Below, piece by piece: positions 60,857 through 64,000 of a stretch of DNA of 64,000 nt (the stretch's first letter is position 1; every line of letters begins with the position of its first letter). Position numbers and translations under genes: made by a program. The stretch is from positions 248,001-312,000 of the forward strand of contig CAXBMQ010000001.1 in the NCBI GenBank assembly GCA_963977005.1, given 5' to 3'. The DNA comes from CAXBCP01 sp963977005. GTDB lineage: Bacteria; Pseudomonadota; Alphaproteobacteria; MPNO01; UBA830. The notes under the pieces were generated by a model. It saw only the letters and a program-made list of their open reading frames with translations, did not search any database and had not been told where the DNA came from.

Positions 60857-62056
60857 TCATTCGGACGATCGGCGGCGACATGCCAGCACGGTGAAGCCGG
60901 CGATAAGAAACATCCCCGATACCCACCATGTCTGCCACGCGCCGAAACTGATCATGGCAATAACGAAAGTCGCACCGATCGCGGCGACGGCACCCGCGCG
61001 GGCGACCCGTCCAGCCGCGTATCTGCGCGCCATTTCGGTCGCAACCAAAATCAGGCCGGCGCCGAACAACGCGCCGAGAATGCCTAGTTCCAGCCGCCAC
61101 TGAAGGGCGGCATTGTGCGGATGCAGAGGCATTGCAATCTCGCTGATATCGAGATTTTTCTGGCCACCCGGCATCGCGCGGGACGTATTGAAACCCCAGC
61201 CCAGAACCGGCCGCTCCGCGATGCGTTCGGTCGCGAACCCCCAGATCAGGAGCCGGTGGTATGTCGACCTCGGCAAATTCATCGATTCGTACAATTGCCG
61301 GGGCGCCGGTAATTGACGGTCGATTGTCGGCGCAAGCAATACGGCGGCAGCGAGCGCGACACCGACAATCAGAGAACCGTTTCTGGGAAGCATGTAGACG
61401 ACAAGGAAAACGAGCGCACCGGCTCCTATCGCGAAAAAAGCCGCAACGTTCAAAAAAGCCGACAGGACGAAAACGAACGACACGACAGCGCCAATGCCCC
61501 AGATTTTGCCTCGCTGCACAAGAATGACGACGGCCGGCCAAATCAAGACAGACAGGATTGAAAGAGGCCGGTTGAACTGATTGAGAAATACATTCCGGGA
61601 ATCATCGGTAGCGATATGGCGGATCATAACCCCACCGGAAAAACGTTCTACGATGAGCAGAAGCAGGGCAATTCCCATGCCCGCGACAAAGCAGGATGAC
61701 ACCCGTTTCGCTACCTCGCGATCGAGGCCCTTGATACCTGTGACAAATATCAGTCCCGCAGTCATTGCCAACGCGGTGCGCGACAATTTATCGAGCGAAA
61801 ACGCCGGCGCGTAGGACCAGAAAACGCTTAATACCGCGACCGCCAGAAATCCCGCCAGGATGGCTACAACCAGCCAATCGAACCGAACCCGCTGCATTCC
61901 CGCCGCATTGCGACAGACGACCAGCAAGACCGCACCAACGGGAACCACGATGGCCAGCGAAAGAGGCACATACAACGCGAGCAAAGGCGTCAGGAAAGCA
62001 ACTCCGCCAATCGTCCTGGCAGGATCGAATACCCGCGCCACGAAATTCACCGGCAC
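60857..62056 (-). CDS. O-antigen ligase/polymerase-type membrane protein (WaaL/Wzy)
   Basis: 399 residues, about ten to twelve helices with a large periplasmic loop. Seen: RLLIWGFATERIAERPVLGWGFNTSRAMPGG and MPLHPHNAALQWRLELGILGA, the Wzy_C motif set with the catalytic-type His-Pro-His-Asn. It joins polymers or oligosaccharides at the periplasmic face. Ligase and polymerase cannot be told apart by sequence alone. The 118 bases between this start and the GT2 gene show no other feature. Confidence 0.88.
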   Translation of the reverse strand: MPVNFVARVFDPARTIGGVAFLTPLLALYVPLSLAIVVPVGAVLLVVCRNAAGMQRVRFDWLVVAILAGFLAVAVLSVFWSYAPAFSLDKLSRTALAMTAGLIFVTGIKGLDREVAKRVSSCFVAGMGIALLLLIVERFSGGVMIRHIATDDSRNVFLNQFNRPLSILSVLIWPAVVILVQRGKIWGIGAVVSFVFVLSAFLNVAAFFAIGAGALVFLVVYMLPRNGSLIVGVALAAAVLLAPTIDRQLPAPRQLYESMNLPRSTYHRLLIWGFATERIAERPVLGWGFNTSRAMPGGQKNLDISEIAMPLHPHNAALQWRLELGILGALFGAGLILVATEMARRYAAGRVARAGAVAAIGATFVIAMISFGAWQTWWVSGMFLIAGFTVLACRRRSSE

Positions 62057-62174
62057 GCTTCCCGCGGATATACGCTGAAAACGCGGTCATGCGTCGCGGG
62101 CCGGGGGCTGTTGCACAACCGGCCCTTAAATTCACCGATACCCTGGTTTATGGCGGCCGGACGCCTCAAACCCC

Positions 62175-62888
62175 TCATCGTCCCAAACCGTATCGAACGA
62201 TGCAGTAGAGCGCCCGGAAGGCATCCGAGAGTCCGATTTTTTTACCCTCCGAATACGTCCTGCCCTGATAGGAAATTCCGACTTCGTAAATCCGAACGGC
62301 CGGTTTTATTCGGGCAAGCTTGGCGGTTATCTCGGGTTCGATTCCAAAACGGTCCTCTTTAAGGACGATGGATTGAACTATCTCTCTCTTGAAGATCTTG
62401 AAACAGCACTCCATGTCGCTGAGGCTGAGGTCGGTAAACATATTCGACAACAGGGTGAGCGCCCTGTTGGCGATGCTATGCCAAAAATACAGAACCCGGC
62501 GCACTTCGCCGCCGACGAACCGTGATCCGTACACGACATCGGCCTGGTCATCGACGATCGGTGCAAGCAGCCTTGGGTATTCGCCAGGGTCATATTCAAG
62601 ATCCGCATCCTGGATCAGGACGATGTCGCCGGTCGCCATCGCGATGCCTTCGCGGACGGCGGCGCCCTTCCCGCGGTTGCGGTCCTGGAAGACCGGTTTG
62701 ATGTTCTCGTTCGTATTGGCAAGCTCGGTAATAATCTCGCGCGAGCGGTCCCCGGAGCCATCATCGACAATAATAAGTTCGATGTCCAAACCCAGTCTGG
62801 GAGCGGACAGAACACTGTCGACGATGTCCCGGATCGTAGCCTGTTCGTTGTAACACGGCATTACGACCGTAAGCGATTTCATTGCCAA
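62175..62888 (-). CDS. Glycosyltransferase family 2 (polyprenyl-phosphate mannosyl/glucosyltransferase-like)
   Basis: 237-residue GT-A enzyme without C-terminal membrane helices. Seen: TVVMPCYNEQATIRDIVDSVL, IIVDDGSGDRSREII (DDGS), NRGKGAAVREGI and the metal-binding DADLEYDPGEYPRLL. This pattern is that of dolichol-phosphate-mannose synthases and undecaprenyl-phosphate glycosyltransferases. Next to a Wzy/WaaL-type protein it probably charges a lipid carrier or adds a sugar to the repeat unit. Confidence 0.9.
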   Translation of the reverse strand: MAMKSLTVVMPCYNEQATIRDIVDSVLSAPRLGLDIELIIVDDGSGDRSREIITELANTNENIKPVFQDRNRGKGAAVREGIAMATGDIVLIQDADLEYDPGEYPRLLAPIVDDQADVVYGSRFVGGEVRRVLYFWHSIANRALTLLSNMFTDLSLSDMECCFKIFKREIVQSIVLKEDRFGIEPEITAKLARIKPAVRIYEVGISYQGRTYSEGKKIGLSDAFRALYCIVRYGLGR

Positions 62889-62925
62889 CCCGAAACTGTT
62901 TTACAGATACCCCGGCCCGACCGGT

Positions 62926-64000
62926 TCACGCGAACCGCATGGTCAGATATTTCCATATCCAGCGGGGCCGCGTGTAATACATCCTGTAAGCCAAGCCGAG
63001 CAGTTTGCGAATCTGGACAGGGGTAAACGACGCGTGCTCGAAAACAAGATCGTATTGCGTGTATTCCTCGAAACGATCAGCGGTAACCGATTCCTCAAAA
63101 TCTTTAAAAGCAGGCGTTCCCGGATAGGGCGTAAAAACGCTGATTTGCGCAAAGAGCGTATTCAGGCGTTTTGCGTATTCAAGCGTATTGAAAAATGCCT
63201 CCCTGGTGTCGCCCGGCAATCCCAGAATATAAAAACAGGTCACACTGATACCGAGGTTCTCAAGCGTTCTTATACGACTTGCCTGTTCGTCGGCTTCGAT
63301 CGAAAACCTGCTCGATTCCTTTATCGCCTCGGGGTTCACCGATTCGATGCCGACTTTTATCATTGTCAAACCGACGTCGCGTAACCTGACCGCGAGTTCG
63401 TCGTCGATATTGTTCAGATGGGTTTCAGCCACAAACTGAAAATGCCGGCCGCTTGCCTCGATCGCATCGGCAAGCGCCATCGTATGTTTGCGGTTGATGG
63501 AAAAAACCGGGTCCCGGAAAATAAACAGCGTAATCCCGAGCGTGTCCTGCCAATGACACATTTCCTCGACTATTTTTTCCGGATCCCGTGTCCGGACCTT
63601 GCGCCCCTGTTGAAGCGGATAAACGCAATATTCAAAGCAGGAATAGGGACAGCCACGCGTCGCCTGAATGGGAAGCATAATCTGCTTGCGGCCGAGCAGA
63701 CCGAAGCGCGGCTTGGACACCGAAAACACGATATCCCACGCCGGCCACGGTAGCTCGTCAAGATCGACCATCGGTCCCGATGCGACCACGCCTGTCAGCG
63801 TATCGAGCATCTCCTCGGTGATCTCGGTATTGACGGCAAACATTTCCGGTTCACCGCCGACGACGAAGGCGCCCGCATCCAGATATGGCGCCGGCACGGA
63901 TGTCGCGAACGGTCCGATTGCGCCTACTTTAACGCCGAGTCCATCGACGTTGCGTACGGCCTCAATCTCGGTTTCATGTGCCACGATTGAAGAAGTAACA
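62926..64000 (-). CDS. B12-binding domain radical SAM protein (5' truncated at window edge)
   Basis: The frame stays open to the right edge (upstream codons before the GTG at 63984 read V-T-S-S-I), so that GTG is not the start. Visible: the end of a cobalamin-binding Rossmann domain (VGAIGPFATSVPAPYLDAGAFVVGGEPE), then the radical SAM domain. The cluster motif reads RGCPYSCFEYCVYPLQQGRK: C-x3-C-x3-C, not the canonical C-x3-C-x2-C. A SAM-binding FYILGLPGDTREAFF follows. In polysaccharide loci such proteins methylate or rearrange sugars or polyprenyl lipids; the target is unknown. The gene precedes the GT2 gene by 37 bases on the same strand. Confidence 0.88.
   Translation of the reverse strand, partial: VTSSIVAHETEIEAVRNVDGLGVKVGAIGPFATSVPAPYLDAGAFVVGGEPEMFAVNTEITEEMLDTLTGVVASGPMVDLDELPWPAWDIVFSVSKPRFGLLGRKQIMLPIQATRGCPYSCFEYCVYPLQQGRKVRTRDPEKIVEEMCHWQDTLGITLFIFRDPVFSINRKHTMALADAIEASGRHFQFVAETHLNNIDDELAVRLRDVGLTMIKVGIESVNPEAIKESSRFSIEADEQASRIRTLENLGISVTCFYILGLPGDTREAFFNTLEYAKRLNTLFAQISVFTPYPGTPAFKDFEESVTADRFEEYTQYDLVFEHASFTPVQIRKLLGLAYRMYYTRPRWIWKYLTMRFA

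Noticed and set aside
1..64000. CRISPR arrays, insertion sequences or tandem repeat arrays
   Set aside because: No regularly spaced direct repeats, transposase frames or terminal inverted repeats were found on reading the window.

Overview
The window reads as a high-GC alphaproteobacterial chromosome, most like Rhodospirillales. Support comes from the ~1600-residue NAD-glutamate dehydrogenase, the xthA/GATase/lolA/ftsK/aminotransferase run beside amt-glnK and a TorF-like porin, the thioredoxin/LON/Trm112/DUF971 series next to a UbiH-type hydroxylase, the PduO-type cobalamin adenosyltransferase, and dense 4-base ATGA/GTGA gene overlaps. The lineage is inferred from gene content; no rRNA is present. 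I see no transposase, phage gene, integrase or CRISPR array. All genes look intact except the two cut by the window edges.

Layout. 1-2.1 kb: end of a branched-chain-amino-acid-type ABC transporter (livG, livF) and an SDR, closed by a strong terminator. 2.1-11.1 kb: rhomboid protease, two AEC carriers, luciferase-like oxidoreductase, MarR regulator with an operator-like palindrome, membrane aspartic protease, cobalamin adenosyltransferase, Sel1-repeat protein, HTD2-like dehydratase, ornithine cyclodeaminase-family enzyme, and a GNAT acetyltransferase behind what looks like a leader-peptide attenuator. 11.2-24.5 kb: a hypothetical membrane protein, then an unbroken 11-gene minus-strand run in which neighbours overlap or lie within 16 bases: four glycosyltransferases, a histidine phosphatase, a polysaccharide deacetylase-like protein, a small membrane protein and a complete peptide-type ABC transporter. 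24.5-28.5 kb, divergent: an aberrant 883-residue ABC permease/ATPase, a stand-alone cyclic-nucleotide-binding protein and a small methyltransferase. A CRP-type palindrome lies between the two transcription units. This two-sided locus is my main candidate for an undescribed envelope or glycoconjugate system.

28.5-34 kb: permease plus ArsR regulator with a near-ideal operator, copper-type P-ATPase, exonuclease III and a class-I glutamine amidotransferase. 34-41.6 kb: lolA, ftsK, aminotransferase, a 570-base gene-free stretch with strong hairpins, amt, glnK, and a TorF-like porin with a sigma-54 promoter, so this block looks nitrogen-responsive. 41.8-49.2 kb: UbiH-type hydroxylase, a flavin-dependent halogenase set beside housekeeping genes, DUF971, Trm112-like, LON-domain and thioredoxin genes, tRNA-Gly(GCC), and two unknown membrane proteins. 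49.4-57.8 kb: NAD-GDH, a cysteine-dioxygenase-like cupin, an Atg22-type MFS protein and purH. 57.8-64 kb: a polysaccharide (O-antigen or capsule) segment with a CapD/FlaA1-like dehydratase, an epimerase, an O-antigen ligase/polymerase, a GT2 and a B12-binding radical SAM protein with unusual cysteine spacing, cut by the right edge.
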